Shown piece by piece: positions 1-7,121 of a DNA stretch of 19,539 bases; the first letter of the stretch is position 1, and each line of letters begins with the position of its first letter. The translations under genes and the position numbers were made by a program. The notes beneath the pieces were generated by a model. That model was not told the origin of the DNA. It worked only from the letters and a program-made list of their open reading frames with translations, and searched no databases. The DNA is from an uncultured Erysipelotrichaceae bacterium (GTDB lineage Bacteria; Bacillota_I; Bacilli_A; Erysipelotrichales; Erysipelotrichaceae): assembly GCA_947175465.1 (NCBI GenBank), contig CAMWMY010000003.1, positions 1-19,539 on the forward strand, given 5' to 3'.

Positions 1-19
1 GAAAAGGAGTGTATAAGAG

Positions 20-667
20 ATGAAGTATAGTGCATTAGTGGTGGCCGCTGGAAGTGGATCACGGGTTGGACTTGGATATAATAAAATGTTATATAAATTA
101 AATAATGGAAAAACAGTACTGGAAGAAACGATTCAAATCTTTCAACAAGATCCACAATGTACGCAAATCATTGTAACGGCTAGTAAGGATGATATGGAAC
201 AATATATTCGTTTGATTTCTTGTGGAAAAGTTGTTTTGGTTGCTGGAGGAGCTAGTCGCCAAGCTTCTGTATACCAAGGATTATTAGCTGTTAAAGAAGA
301 ATATGTTCTTATACATGATGGGGCAAGACCATGGTTACCGAAAGCTTGTATAAAGCGCTTGTTGGATGTTCTTAATGAACATAAAGCATGTCTTTTAACA
401 GTAAAGGTAAAAGATACAGTGAAGCAGGTGGTAGATGGTGTTGTACAAAAAACGCTTATACGAGATCAATTACAGCTTGCTCAAACACCACAAGCTTTTT
501 ATACAGAGCTTATATTAGAATGTCATCAAAAAGCAAAACGAGATGGATTTGAAGCGACAGATGATGCTCAAATAGTAGAGTGTTATAGTGATGAGGCAGT
601 TATTGCTGTTGAAGGAAGCTATGAAAATATAAAGGTGACAACAATAGAAGATTTGCAAGGCAAATAA
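20..667 (+). CDS. ispD: 2-C-methyl-D-erythritol 4-phosphate cytidylyltransferase (IspD)
   Basis: A 215-residue cytosolic enzyme that transfers CMP from CTP to methylerythritol phosphate, the third step of the MEP isoprenoid pathway. Seen: the N-terminal nucleotide-binding signature AAGSGSR (residues 9-15) followed by Asn21-Lys22, HDGARP at 99-104, VKDTVK at 130-135, TPQAF at 156-160, TDDAQ at 180-184 and a late NIKVT (203-207), all in the order known for IspD. The length is normal for the family. The start is supported by an AAAAGGAG ribosome site at 2-9, ten bases upstream. The related CDP-ribitol enzyme TarI shares this fold, but no teichoic-acid gene is adjacent and the HDGARP/TDDA pattern fits IspD. 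The gene begins almost at the window edge, so any upstream operon partners are not visible. It ends in a terminator shared with the convergent ABC operon. Confidence 0.88.
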   Translation: MKYSALVVAAGSGSRVGLGYNKMLYKLNNGKTVLEETIQIFQQDPQCTQIIVTASKDDMEQYIRLISCGKVVLVAGGASRQASVYQGLLAVKEEYVLIHDGARPWLPKACIKRLLDVLNEHKACLLTVKVKDTVKQVVDGVVQKTLIRDQLQLAQTPQAFYTELILECHQKAKRDGFEATDDAQIVECYSDEAVIAVEGSYENIKVTTIEDLQGK

Positions 668-698
668 AAAGACAGTTTTTTTATCAAACTGTCTTTTT
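666..698. terminator. Bidirectional intrinsic terminator between ispD and the ABC exporter operon
   Basis: GACAGTTT (671-678) pairs perfectly with AAACTGTC (686-693) around a seven-base loop. The A-run before the stem (666-670) and the T-run after it (694-700) extend the helix and supply a U-tract on either strand. The hairpin fills the 34-base gap between the two convergent stop codons, so it can end both ispD and the minus-strand operon. Confidence 0.9.
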
Positions 699-701
699 TT
701 A

Positions 702-2582
702 TTATTCTAAATCAAATTGCCCTGTATAAAGTTGATAGTATTTTCCTTTTTGTTCTAATAGTTCTTCATGATTTCCTCGCTCAATAATACGTCCTTGTTC
801 TAATACCATAATAGCATCTGCATTTCTCACGGTAGAAAGTCGATGTGCGATAACAAAGACGGTTCTTCCTTCCATAAGAGTATCCATACCTTTTTCAATT
901 AAGGCTTCGGTTCTTGTATCGATAGAGCTTGTCGCTTCATCTAAAATAAGTACAGCTGGATTTGCAATGGCCGCTCTTGCAATCGATAACAATTGTCTCT
1001 GTCCTTGTGATAAGTTGCTTCCATCACCTGATAATACTGTTTGATAGCCATTTGGTAAATGCTGAATGAAAGAGTGGGCATTTGCTAGTTTGGCTGCTGC
1101 AATAACATCTTCGTCACTTGCTTCTAAGTTTCCATAACGAATGTTTTCCATAACGGTATTCGTGAAAAGGTGAGTATCTTGTAAGACAACAGCTAAAGAA
1201 CGGCGTAAATCATCTTTTTTAATATCATGAATATCGATGCCATCATAAGTGATCTGCCCTTTTTGAATATCGTAAAAACGATTAATAAGGTTGGTAATTG
1301 TTGTTTTACCAGCCCCTGTTGATCCTACAAAAGCAATTTTTTGTCCAGGTTTTGCAAATAGGGAAACATCATGTAAAATCGTTTTTTCTGGTGTATAAGA
1401 AAAAGTAACATTTTGAAAGCGAACATCTCCTTTTAAAGGTGTATAGACAATACTTCCATCATTTTGAAGTTGCTTCCACGCCCATTGATTTGTAGGTGTA
1501 GGACTTTCGCTTATTTTTCCTTGCTCATCTTGTGTCATATGAACAAGTGTTACATGTCCTTGATCAACTTCTGGAACTTCATCAATTGCTTGGAAAATAC
1601 GCTCAGCACCAGCTAAGGCAGCTAAGATAGCATTAAATTGTTGGGAAACTTGAGTAATCGGCATTGTAAAGCTTCTTGTGTATTGTAAATAAGAAGCAAT
1701 GCTTCCAATATCTAAAGCACCTTGTATAACTTGTAATGCTCCAAATGCAGAGATGATAGCATATGTTATATAGGAAAGGTTTCCCATAACTGGCATTAAC
1801 ATACTTGCAAATGTATTTGCATCCGTTGCTTCTTTTCGTAATTCTTGGTTTCGTGTATGAAAAGCATTTTTTGTATGTTGCTCATAATTGAATATTTTCA
1901 CAACTTTTAATCCTTCAATCATTTCTTCTACATAACCATTTAATTGTCCAACTGCTTTTTGTTGCTTTTTGAAATGGGAACGACTAATTCCTCCTATTTT
2001 TTTAATTGAGAAGATCATAACAGCTACCATCACAAGAATACATATGGTTAACGTAGGACTTAAAATGATCATCATTGTAAAAGTACCAATAATGGTAATA
2101 GCTGAGGATACTAATTGAGAGAACCCTTGGTTTAATGCTTCACGTAAAGTATCTACATCACTTGTATAGCGACTCATTAGTTCTCCATGTGTATTAGCAT
2201 CAAAGTATTGAATTGGTAAATCTTGCATTTTGTTGAAAAGGTCATGACGAATACGATTAAGTGTACGGTTCGCTACTAACATCATGCATCGTTGATAAGC
2301 ATACGTTGCACATACTCCAACAAGGTAAATACCACCCATAAAGATAAGCATAAAAATAAAAGGTTTTAAGTCTTCTAAGCTAGGAGATTTCTGAATAAAT
2401 GGTACGATATAATCATTAATTACTGGTTTTAATAAATAGTTTCCTGCGATTGTAGCACAACTACTTATGAGGATAAAACATAGAACTGCGAAAAATAAGA
2501 GACGAGATGCACATAAATATTGCAATATACGCCATAAAGTAGCTCTTATATTTTGTGGTTTTTTCTTATTTCCTTGACTCAT
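702..2582 (-). CDS. ABC exporter half-transporter, canonical ATP-site subunit (BmrD/YheH-like)
   Basis: A 626-residue fused membrane/ATPase half-exporter for the cytoplasmic membrane. A six-helix transmembrane domain spans about residues 25-330, followed by an unusual linker of about 45 residues (about 340-385) before the nucleotide-binding domain. Visible motifs: Walker A GSTGAGKT (420-427), Q-loop Gln468, a non-canonical signature LSQGQ (524-528), Walker B ending Asp548-Glu549 with the catalytic glutamate present, and the switch histidine His580. In heterodimeric exporters such as B. subtilis BmrCD this combination marks the subunit that supplies the working Walker motifs, while its own signature pairs with the partner's degenerate site. 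Its ATG overlaps the upstream gene's TGA (ATGA, 2579-2582), so the two are translationally coupled. Substrate is unknown; a drug or toxic amphiphile is inferred from the MarR context. Confidence 0.9.
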   Translation of the reverse strand: MSQGNKKKPQNIRATLWRILQYLCASRLLFFAVLCFILISSCATIAGNYLLKPVINDYIVPFIQKSPSLEDLKPFIFMLIFMGGIYLVGVCATYAYQRCMMLVANRTLNRIRHDLFNKMQDLPIQYFDANTHGELMSRYTSDVDTLREALNQGFSQLVSSAITIIGTFTMMIILSPTLTICILVMVAVMIFSIKKIGGISRSHFKKQQKAVGQLNGYVEEMIEGLKVVKIFNYEQHTKNAFHTRNQELRKEATDANTFASMLMPVMGNLSYITYAIISAFGALQVIQGALDIGSIASYLQYTRSFTMPITQVSQQFNAILAALAGAERIFQAIDEVPEVDQGHVTLVHMTQDEQGKISESPTPTNQWAWKQLQNDGSIVYTPLKGDVRFQNVTFSYTPEKTILHDVSLFAKPGQKIAFVGSTGAGKTTITNLINRFYDIQKGQITYDGIDIHDIKKDDLRRSLAVVLQDTHLFTNTVMENIRYGNLEASDEDVIAAAKLANAHSFIQHLPNGYQTVLSGDGSNLSQGQRQLLSIARAAIANPAVLILDEATSSIDTRTEALIEKGMDTLMEGRTVFVIAHRLSTVRNADAIMVLEQGRIIERGNHEELLEQKGKYYQLYTGQFDLE

Positions 2583-4312
2583 TCATGCATCACTCCTTTC
2601 TGTTGAGAATAATAAACTTCTTGATAAATTTGATTGTTTTGTAGTAATTCATCATGGGTTCCTATTGCTTGTATTTGTCCATCTTCTAATACAAGGATAC
2701 GATCAGCATCTTGTATAGAAGAGATACGTTGGGCAATAATGATGGTTGTTGTATCTTTTAAGTTTTCACGGAAAGCTTTTCGTATATTCGCATCGGTAGT
2801 TGTATCAACAGCACTTGTACTATCATCTAAAATAATAATTTTTGGTTTTTTGATAAGAGCTCTTGCGATACAAAGACGTTGCTTTTGCCCCCCAGAAACA
2901 TTTCCTCCACCTTGTTCTAATTCAGTTTCATAACCGTGTGGAAAGCTCGTAATAAAATCATGAGCACAAGCAGCTTTACAAGCTTCTTCTAATTGTTCTT
3001 GTGTAGCATGTTCATTTCCCCAGCGTAAGTTTTCCGCAATCGTTCCTGTAAATAAGGTGTTTTTTTGTAATACCATAGCTACTGCATCTCGTAAGCTATG
3101 AAGACTGTATTCTTTTACGTTTCTTCCACCTACATAAACATTTCCGAAAGAAGTATCGTAAAGACGAGGAATTAATTGTACTAAAGATGTTTTAGAAGAA
3201 CCTGTTCCTCCTAAAATACCAATCGTTTCCCCAGATGCAATAGAGAGGTTAATATTCTTTAATACATATTCTTCACTATCTTTTTTATAAGAGAAAGCCA
3301 CATTTTCAAAGCGAATAGATCCATCATGCACTTCATGAAGTTGTACATCTTCTCCATCACAAATATCAATTGGTTCATTGAATACTTCTACAATACGCTC
3401 CATAGAAGCACTAGAAATTAAAACATTGACAAAAACCATAGAAATCATTAATAAAGACATTAAGATTTGTGTCACATAAGCGATAAAACTAATAAGCTCA
3501 CCTGTTAACATGGTTCCACCAATAACCATATTTCCACCAAACCATAAAATAGTAATAATACAGAAATAGCTAGCAAGTTGCATAATTGGCATATTAAAGA
3601 TAACAATTTTTTCAGCTTTTAAACTTGCTTGCATCAAAGCATCATTGGATTGTTTAAACTTCGCTTTTTCATAAACAGAGCGAACAAATGCCTTTACAAC
3701 ACGAATCGAAATTAAATTCTCTTGTACAGAGGCATTTAGATTGTCATATTTTTGTAACATGATTTCAAATTTAGGAAATGCTTTATGAATAATGAAAAAT
3801 AAAGATACTCCTAAAATAGGAATGACAATTAGAAAAATCCAAACAAGTTGCATGTTAATGGAAGCGGCGATAATCGTTGCACAAATTAACATGACAGGGG
3901 CACGAAAGGCCATTTTGTTTAACATTAAAAAAGTTGTCTGTAAGTTGTTTACATCCGTTGTACAGCGAGTCACAAGTGATGCGGTTGAAAATTTGTCAAT
4001 ATTAGAAAATGAAAAATCTTGAATTTTATCAAATAATCCTTTTCGTATTTGACTTCCAAACCCCATCCCTGCAAGGGCGGAAAAGCGAGCTGCTGCAACA
4101 CCGAGTAATAAAGAGATAATGGACATCACAAACATAAAGATTCCTAATTGAACAACATAAGTAATATCTTTATTCGCAATTCCATAATCAATAATTTTAG
4201 CCATTAAAAAGGGCATAAAAATTTCAATAGCTGCTTCTGCAACGATACAAATAACACCTAGAATGGCATATTTTTCGAATCCTTTTAAATAAGGTCGTAA
4301 GACTTTGATCAT
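2579..4312 (-). CDS. ABC exporter half-transporter, degenerate ATP-site subunit (BmrC/YheI-like)
   Basis: A 577-residue half-exporter that pairs with the 626-residue product downstream. Transmembrane helices occupy about residues 15-305, then the nucleotide-binding domain. Walker A is GGTGSSKT (368-375), Q-loop Gln416, and the signature VSGGQ (472-476) is near-canonical. Walker B ends Asp496-Asp497, so the catalytic glutamate is replaced by aspartate, and the switch histidine is Gln528 (AQR instead of AHR). These substitutions are the family hallmark of the degenerate site in heterodimeric exporters, and they complement the partner exactly: good Walker motifs there, good signature here. The gene overlaps marR upstream and its partner downstream, each by an ATGA. 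Transcription from the marR promoter is therefore expected to serve all three genes. Substrate not predictable from sequence. Confidence 0.9.
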   Translation of the reverse strand: MIKVLRPYLKGFEKYAILGVICIVAEAAIEIFMPFLMAKIIDYGIANKDITYVVQLGIFMFVMSIISLLLGVAAARFSALAGMGFGSQIRKGLFDKIQDFSFSNIDKFSTASLVTRCTTDVNNLQTTFLMLNKMAFRAPVMLICATIIAASINMQLVWIFLIVIPILGVSLFFIIHKAFPKFEIMLQKYDNLNASVQENLISIRVVKAFVRSVYEKAKFKQSNDALMQASLKAEKIVIFNMPIMQLASYFCIITILWFGGNMVIGGTMLTGELISFIAYVTQILMSLLMISMVFVNVLISSASMERIVEVFNEPIDICDGEDVQLHEVHDGSIRFENVAFSYKKDSEEYVLKNINLSIASGETIGILGGTGSSKTSLVQLIPRLYDTSFGNVYVGGRNVKEYSLHSLRDAVAMVLQKNTLFTGTIAENLRWGNEHATQEQLEEACKAACAHDFITSFPHGYETELEQGGGNVSGGQKQRLCIARALIKKPKIIILDDSTSAVDTTTDANIRKAFRENLKDTTTIIIAQRISSIQDADRILVLEDGQIQAIGTHDELLQNNQIYQEVYYSQQKGVMHE

Positions 4313-4746
4313 TCACATTCCTCCTTTAAATTTTCAATATTATGTGTCAAAGTAAGCAAGATATCATAAAGAAATTGTTTTTCATCTTCGCTAATACCTT
4401 TAAATACTTTTTGATCCATTTCATCAAATGCTAGACGGCATCGATTACAAATTTCATTTCCTTGAGGACTAATGGATACTCGTGTACATCTTTGATCGGT
4501 TTGTGATGCTTCTTTTAGTAAATATCCATTTTTCACAAGGCGTTTAATACTTGTCGCAATGGAAGGGGGAGATACTTTTAAAATATCCACTAGTTCTTTT
4601 TGTGTACAATATCCTTTTTTTTGAATTTCTTCTAAAATAGGAGCTTGTCCCCAAAAAAGACCTTCTTTTTCCATAATTTGTTGTAGTTGTTTACGATGCA
4701 AATGTTGAAATTTTCGCATTGTTTGAATAAGCTCACGTATTTCCAT
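4309..4746 (-). CDS. MarR-family transcriptional regulator
   Basis: A 145-residue winged-helix regulator, normal MarR length. The helix-turn-helix lies at about residues 47-75 (TQKELVDIL, then SPPSIATSIKRLVKNGYL), followed by the wing with TDQRCTRVSI and a C-terminal dimerisation helix. The start is placed at the ATG ending at 4746. A longer frame could begin with TTG at 4761, but GGAGGG (4754-4759) sits seven bases before the chosen ATG, and inside the longer version. It is the first gene of an operon with two ABC half-exporters (ATGA overlap with the first), so it probably represses the exporter and itself through the inverted repeat just upstream. Several cysteines are present; redox sensing is possible but unproven. 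The effector is unknown. Confidence 0.88.
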   Translation of the reverse strand: MEIRELIQTMRKFQHLHRKQLQQIMEKEGLFWGQAPILEEIQKKGYCTQKELVDILKVSPPSIATSIKRLVKNGYLLKEASQTDQRCTRVSISPQGNEICNRCRLAFDEMDQKVFKGISEDEKQFLYDILLTLTHNIENLKEECE

Positions 4747-4760
4747 ACATATACCCTCCA

Positions 4761-4797
4761 ATTACTTAGTTGACTAACTATTAATCAACTAAGTAAT
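4761..4797. promoter_or_regulatory. Probable MarR operator, perfect 13-bp inverted repeat
   Basis: ATTACTTAGTTGA (4761-4773) and TCAACTAAGTAAT (4785-4797) are exact reverse complements with 11 bases between them. A smaller dyad, TTAGT-TG-ACTAA (4766-4777), lies inside the left arm. TTAGTTGACTAA-like dyads are typical MarR-family sites. On the minus strand the repeat begins at the last bases of the -10 box and covers the expected transcription start, so bound protein would block the marR-ABC promoter. Assignment to this MarR protein is inferred from position. Confidence 0.75.
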
Positions 4798-4824
4798 TTT
4801 ATGTGATATTGTACAACTTGTCAA
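4796..4824 (-). promoter_or_regulatory. Sigma-A type promoter of the marR-ABC operon
   Basis: Read on the minus strand: a perfect -35 TTGACA (4824-4819), a 17-base spacer, and a -10 TAAAAT (4801-4796). The start point is expected near 4789, inside the inverted repeat described as the operator. Confidence 0.8.
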
Positions 4825-4855
4825 GTTATAAAAAATGAAAATTTTATAGATATAT

Positions 4856-4885
4856 TTGAAATTACGATCTTTTTTTGCTTATAAT
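4856..4885 (+). promoter_or_regulatory. Sigma-A type promoter of the lysR gene
   Basis: TTGAAA at 4856-4861, an 18-base spacer and a perfect TATAAT at 4880-4885 predict a start near 4892. This promoter lies inside the longest possible lysR reading frame, so translation must begin downstream, at 4919. It is back to back with the marR promoter. Confidence 0.72.
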
Positions 4886-4918
4886 AGAAAGAAAGGCAAA
4901 GAGAAAGAAGGGGTTCAT

Positions 4919-5806
4919 GTGACAATTCGGCATTTAAAAATTTTTGTGACTGTTGTAAAATGTGGAAAAATGAGAGAGGCAGCCAATACTTTATTTTTAT
5001 CACAGCCAACCATTAGTCAGGCAATCCGTGAATTGGAAGCGCATTATGGTGTAAAGTTATTTGAACGTTTATCTCATAAATTATATGTAACACAAGATGG
5101 GGAGCGCTTATTTCAACAGGCCCAACATATTATAGATGCTTTTGAAGGCTTAGATGCTGTGATGAAACAAGCTGCTTCATCTTCGGTATTGCGTATTGGG
5201 GGAAGTGTAACGGTTGGGACATGTTTACTACATACGCTTGTCACACAATTAGAGTCTTCTTTAGAACATATAGAAGCTAAGGTTGTTATTAATAATACTT
5301 CTCATATTGAGGAGCAGATTTTAAATAATACGATTGATATTGGAGTTGTAGAAGGGTTAGTTAAAAATAAAAATTTTATGAATATTCCTATATATGAAGA
5401 TGAGTTAGTCATTGTAGCAGGTAAAGAACATCCTTTTTATCAAGTTAAAGAGTTATCTATCTCACAATTAGAAGGACAAGCCTTTGTATCTCGAGAAGAA
5501 GGAAGTATTGAGCGTAATCAATATGAACAGTATCTTTTAGAAAATGGAATTGAGTTAAAACAGGCATGGAGTTGTACTAACACTGATGCGATTAAAAGAG
5601 CTGTGATGAATGGAAGAGGACTTGCGATATTATCAAAATTGCTAGTTGAAAAAGAAGTAGCAAAAAAAGAGTTATCGATCGTTACGATAAAAGATATAAA
5701 AATGAGCCGAGATATTCAACTCATCTATCATAAAGATAAGTTTCTATCTCAGCCCATGCAAACATTTATTTCAATATGCCAAGCGCTTAGCCTGCCATCC
5801 AAATAA
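4919..5806 (+). CDS. LysR-family transcriptional regulator
   Basis: A 295-residue LysR-type regulator of normal family length. The N-terminal helix-turn-helix is clear (residues 1-60: RHLKIFVTVV, then MREAANTLFLSQPTISQAIRELE), followed by the linker helix and a periplasmic-binding-protein-like effector domain from about residue 88. The start is taken as GTG at 4919, because AAGGGG (4908-4913) lies five bases upstream and because the frame's earlier TTG coincides with the -35 box of the gene's own promoter. The 3' end overlaps the convergent chromate transporter gene by 20 bases. A T-N11-A dyad upstream of the chromate transporter promoter makes that operon its most likely target. The effector is unknown; CysL/CbbR-like regulators are similar by eye, but no closer assignment is possible. 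Confidence 0.88.
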   Translation: MTIRHLKIFVTVVKCGKMREAANTLFLSQPTISQAIRELEAHYGVKLFERLSHKLYVTQDGERLFQQAQHIIDAFEGLDAVMKQAASSSVLRIGGSVTVGTCLLHTLVTQLESSLEHIEAKVVINNTSHIEEQILNNTIDIGVVEGLVKNKNFMNIPIYEDELVIVAGKEHPFYQVKELSISQLEGQAFVSREEGSIERNQYEQYLLENGIELKQAWSCTNTDAIKRAVMNGRGLAILSKLLVEKEVAKKELSIVTIKDIKMSRDIQLIYHKDKFLSQPMQTFISICQALSLPSK

Positions 5807-6359
5807 GCCAATAAAGAAAGGTTCCAATCACACCACTTCCAAAAATAACGGTAATGGCTCCAAGTTTATATTTGCGTAGTAAGTATAAACCACCGACAAA
5901 TAATAAACATTCTACCCAACGGAAATTTGATAAGATGATATGTTCTTTTTCCGCTTGGAAAACTCCTAAAAATAAAATAGATAAACCAGCAGAAGCAATT
6001 AATGCAACAACCGCAGGTCTTAATGCGGATAATACAGTTTGTACTCCTGAAAAGTTACGGTATTTGTAATAGAAGTGTGCTAATAATAAACAAATAATGA
6101 AAGAGGGAATAATAACTCCTAAAGTACATATGATAGCACCAAAAACCCCAGAAAGTCTTGTCCCAACAAAAGTGGCAGAATTAATAGAAATAGGACCAGG
6201 TGTCATTTCAGCAACTGTAATTAAATCACTAAATTCTGCTAATGTCATAAGTTTGTGTAAATCAACAATTTGATGTTGAATAAGAGGAATAGCGGCATAT
6301 CCTCCTCCTACACTAAATAGTCCAATTTGTAAGAAACTTAAAAATAATGTGAGAATCAT
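5787..6359 (-). CDS. Short-chain chromate transporter family protein, second subunit
   Basis: A 190-residue membrane protein with one CHR domain. Seen: the N-terminal helix with FSVGGGYAAIPLI, then a conserved loop with ITVAEMTPGPISINSATFVG, then four or so further hydrophobic helices. In this family, short single-domain proteins work as pairs that replace one two-domain ChrA; the ion carried (chromate, sulfate or another anion) is not established here. The start is the ATG at 6359, which overlaps the upstream gene's TGA (ATGA). GGAG lies nine bases before it. A longer version beginning at 6425 would run 70 bases back into the upstream gene and has no reason to be used. It overlaps the 3' end of lysR by 20 bases with no clear terminator between them. 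Confidence 0.87.
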   Translation of the reverse strand: MILTLFLSFLQIGLFSVGGGYAAIPLIQHQIVDLHKLMTLAEFSDLITVAEMTPGPISINSATFVGTRLSGVFGAIICTLGVIIPSFIICLLLAHFYYKYRNFSGVQTVLSALRPAVVALIASAGLSILFLGVFQAEKEHIILSNFRWVECLLFVGGLYLLRKYKLGAITVIFGSGVIGTFLYWLIWMAG

Positions 6360-6940
6360 GCTTCTGTTCTCCTTTCTTTCCATAGGTTCCATAATAAATC
6401 CGCAATTCCAATTCCTAAGCAGCAAAGAATGACAATCATAGCACTGATATCAAAGAAATATGTGCAAATGAAAGCGACAATCATTAAACCGATATATAAA
6501 GCTTTTTTTGCTTTAAATACATGACTTGCTAAATTAATAACAACATCTAAAATAACTGCTGCAACTCCTGCTCTCATTACTTGTAGAGCAATTGCGATAA
6601 TTGGATTCTCACGAAATTGTGTATAAAATACAGAAATAACAGAGATAATAACCATTGGTGGAATTGCTGTACCTAAAACAGCTACTAATGATCCAATGAT
6701 TCCATACATACGATAACCGATAATAACCGAAGCATTAATAGGAATAGGTCCAGGAGATGATTGTGAAATGGCTGTAATATCTAACATTTCTTCTTCTCCA
6801 AACCAATTTAACTCTTCAACAAATTTTTTCTTCATTAAAGAAACAATAACGAAACCACCACCGAATGTAAAGGCACTCAATAAAAAGGTAGACTTAAATA
6901 ATTGCCAAAGCATTGGACGTGGGTTTTCTACTTTTTGCAT
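6356..6940 (-). CDS. Short-chain chromate transporter family protein, first subunit
   Basis: A 194-residue single-CHR-domain membrane protein, first gene of a two-gene operon. It shows FTFGGGFVIVSLM near residues 24-36, the loop AISQSSPGPIPINASVIIGY (about 58-77) matching the partner's TPGPISIN motif, and about five hydrophobic helices. The paired motifs in inverted-topology halves are what is known of short-chain chromate transporters, which need both subunits. AAGGAGG lies six bases before the ATG, supporting the start. A promoter and a LysR-type dyad precede it. Chromate efflux is the family label, but in gut Firmicutes the natural substrate is uncertain. The next gene overlaps by ATGA, indicating coupled translation and roughly equal amounts of the two halves. 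Confidence 0.87.
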   Translation of the reverse strand: MQKVENPRPMLWQLFKSTFLLSAFTFGGGFVIVSLMKKKFVEELNWFGEEEMLDITAISQSSPGPIPINASVIIGYRMYGIIGSLVAVLGTAIPPMVIISVISVFYTQFRENPIIAIALQVMRAGVAAVILDVVINLASHVFKAKKALYIGLMIVAFICTYFFDISAMIVILCCLGIGIADLLWNLWKERRTEA

Positions 6941-6977
6941 ATATATCCTCCTTATTTGTCACGAACTTTAATATCAT

Positions 6978-7007
6978 ATAATAGAAAATAATACATGTAA
7001 AATACAA
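6978..7007 (-). promoter_or_regulatory. Candidate promoter of the chromate transporter operon
   Basis: On the minus strand: TTGTAT (7007-7002), an 18-base spacer, TATTAT (6983-6978). The -35 matches consensus at four of six bases, so it is a moderate promoter that could need an activator. Confidence 0.5.
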
Positions 7008-7013
7008 AATTCT

Positions 7014-7026
7014 TATCAATTCGATA
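7014..7026. promoter_or_regulatory. Candidate LysR-type box (T-N11-A dyad)
   Basis: TATC (7014-7017), five bases, GATA (7023-7026): a perfect short dyad whose outer T and A are separated by exactly 11 bases, the consensus shape for LysR-type binding. It lies just upstream of the -35 box of the chromate transporter promoter, the usual place for a LysR activator. Short dyads occur by chance in AT-rich DNA, so this is only suggestive. Confidence 0.45.
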
Positions 7027-7085
7027 GGTAAAACTTACAATTTCATAAAAGAAGCTTTTTTTAATTATCTTATATGGGTATTCTA

Positions 7086-7094
7086 TGGTATGAT
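7086..7094 (+). promoter_or_regulatory. Extended -10 promoter of the rRNA methyltransferase gene
   Basis: TGGTATGAT is an extended -10 element (TGn followed by TATGAT), with no good -35. The 14-base string TCTATGGTATGATA (7082-7095) recurs exactly at 10432-10445 before the HAD gene. Its position requires the gene to start downstream, at 7122. Confidence 0.6.
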
Positions 7095-7121
7095 AAAGTC
7101 ATCTATTGTGAGGTTGAAAAG

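Noticed and set aside
2634..4022. Plus-strand open frames inside the ABC exporter genes (2634-2933 and 3792-4022).
   Set aside because: Antisense to conserved ATPase and membrane-domain codons, with no family similarity.
4821..5009. Minus-strand open frame of 62 codons over the lysR promoter and start.
   Set aside because: It overlaps both divergent promoters and the LysR helix-turn-helix, and has no ribosome site.
5785..5808. GCTTA/TAAGC short hairpin spanning the overlapping 3' ends of lysR and the chromate transporter gene.
   Set aside because: Only five base pairs with a 14-base loop and no T-run, so not supported as a terminator.
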